NCBI GenBank assembly: GCA_029256465.1
Contig: JAQSXW010000076.1
Location: 1-5,115 of the forward strand
Direction of reading: 5' to 3'
DNA length: 5,115 nucleotides
DNA from: Evtepia sp.
GTDB taxonomy: Bacteria; Bacillota; Clostridia; Oscillospirales; Oscillospiraceae
Position 1 is the first letter of the stretch. Every line of letters begins with the position of its first letter. Shown here piece by piece: positions 4,808 to 5,115 of this stretch. A program made the position numbers and the translations under genes. The notes under the pieces were generated by a model. That model searched no databases, was not told the DNA's origin, and was given only the letters and a program-made list of their open reading frames with translations.

Positions 4808-4871
4808 TGTTTTATTCTCCTTTTGATTGCTTGTAATATTTTTTCCCGCTTTCATTTAATTATGCAGATTT

Positions 4872-4900
4872 AACTGAGAGCAGAGGTAGATCTCACAGTT
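4872..4900 (-). promoter_or_regulatory. Leader hairpin of the 43-aa protein gene
   Basis: AACTG (4872-4876) and GAG (4878-4880) pair with CTC (4892-4894) and CAGTT (4896-4900), interrupted by one A-A mismatch. It falls within the predicted transcript leader, starting about a dozen bases after the expected start site and ending some 50 bases before the ribosome binding site. Confidence 0.35.
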
Positions 4901-4919
4901 AATGCTGGGTGGTTCACTT

Positions 4920-4947
4920 ATTATAATTCTTGCTGTAAATGTGACAA
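4920..4947 (-). promoter_or_regulatory. Sigma-A-like promoter of the 43-aa protein gene
   Basis: On the minus strand TTGTCA (4947-4942) and a perfect TATAAT (4925-4920) are 16 bases apart. It would start transcription near 4913, leaving a leader of about 105 bases before ATG 4807. Confidence 0.65.
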
Positions 4948-4971
4948 CATCACTTTTTGTGTGATTAAAAA

Positions 4972-4980
4972 TGCTATAAT
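4972..4980 (+). promoter_or_regulatory. Possible extended -10 promoter reading rightwards
   Basis: TGCTATAAT is a perfect extended -10 (TGN-TATAAT) on the plus strand. No good -35 lies at 16-18 bases. If active it would transcribe the C-tracts and the 5034-5064 hairpin towards the right end, where no gene starts within the window. Confidence 0.35.
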
Positions 4981-4994
4981 TTAGATTAGCAAAA

Positions 4995-5028
4995 CCCCAA
5001 ACCAAAATTCCCTCCCATCTCTCCCCCC
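4995..5028 (-). other. G-tract cluster on the minus strand (G-quadruplex candidate)
   Basis: The plus strand has C-runs at 4995-4998, 5010-5012, 5014-5016 and 5023-5028; the minus strand therefore has four G-runs of three or more with loops of 6, 1 and 11 bases. That meets a loose quadruplex pattern, with one long loop. Much of 5010-5028 is a pyrimidine/purine strand-asymmetric tract. Confidence 0.35.
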
Positions 5029-5033
5029 GCATT

Positions 5034-5064
5034 AACCGCCAGAGGAACTCAACTTCTGGCGGTT
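5034..5064. repeat. 10-bp perfect inverted repeat / strong hairpin
   Basis: AACCGCCAGA (5034-5043) pairs perfectly with TCTGGCGGTT (5055-5064) around an 11-base loop. CTCCCTTTG follows on the plus strand, a poor T-tract, so it is at best a weak terminator. It could be a repeat-family hairpin or the 3' end of a transcript from outside the window. Confidence 0.55.
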
Positions 5065-5115
5065 CTCCCTTTGCCCCCAAACGCCGAGGAATATTTCTTG
5101 GTAAAAGACACGTTT

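Larger units (their letters stand above)
4808..5115. other. Non-coding stretch with promoters, dyads and C-tracts
   Basis: About 300 bases hold no gene I can support. From left to right there are the leader of the 43-aa gene with a hairpin (4872-4900), its minus-strand promoter (4920-4947), a possible plus-strand extended -10 (4972-4980), C-tracts (4995-5028), a strong dyad (5034-5064) and an unexplained end. A minus-strand frame is open from 5080 to 4856, but it begins at a TTG without a ribosome site and crosses the promoter region, so I do not call it. Confidence 0.6.

Noticed and set aside
4856..5080. Minus-strand open frame of 74 codons beginning at TTG 5080
   Set aside because: There is no ribosome binding site before the TTG, the frame runs through a strong promoter and a hairpin, and the second half looks like translated AT-rich intergenic DNA. 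Its first part may reflect a repeat rather than a protein.
1..5115. CRISPR array, tRNA, rRNA, insertion sequence or transposase
   Set aside because: No regularly spaced repeats, cloverleaf, rRNA-like sequence or transposase motif was seen on either strand.

Overview
The window reads as chromosomal DNA of a Bacillota (Firmicutes) bacterium. Nearly every gene has a strong purine-rich Shine-Dalgarno site, intergenic regions are AT-rich, GC-stem/T-tract terminators are common, and the protein families (YafY-type WYL regulator, AraC/GyrI regulator, DUF3788, Zn_ribbon_2, CmpB-like membrane protein) are typical of Clostridia and Paenibacillaceae. A Peptococcaceae-like host such as Desulfitobacterium/Desulfosporosinus is possible, but the sequence alone does not settle genus.

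Left part (1-3059): a 5'-truncated glyoxalase-fold (VOC) gene is followed by an AraC-type regulator with a GyrI-like effector domain, both on the + strand. A perfect 16-bp bidirectional terminator separates them from a convergent minus-strand set of three: a YafY/WYL regulator (upstream), a small four-cysteine zinc-ribbon protein, and a DUF3788 protein whose stop codon lies inside the terminator stem. The set looks like a small-molecule-responsive accessory cluster with two different effector-sensing regulators. No enzyme or transporter target is obvious in the window.

Middle (3060-4141): a 167-bp intergenic region divides the WYL gene from a plus-strand four-helix membrane protein of the ABC_trans_CmpB family (PF06541). 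Next is a 100-aa protein with an N-terminal coiled coil and a C-terminal membrane anchor, resembling phage XhlA-type proteins, closed by its own terminator. No other phage gene is visible.

Right part (4142-5115): mostly AT-rich, but it holds two short minus-strand genes: a 45-aa single-pass membrane protein (4341-4478) and a 43-aa very hydrophilic, highly charged protein (4676-4807). Each has a Shine-Dalgarno site, a sigma-A-like promoter and a terminator-like hairpin. The last 130 bases hold a strong dyad next to a run of C-tracts (G-tracts on the minus strand). This is the least explained part of the window.
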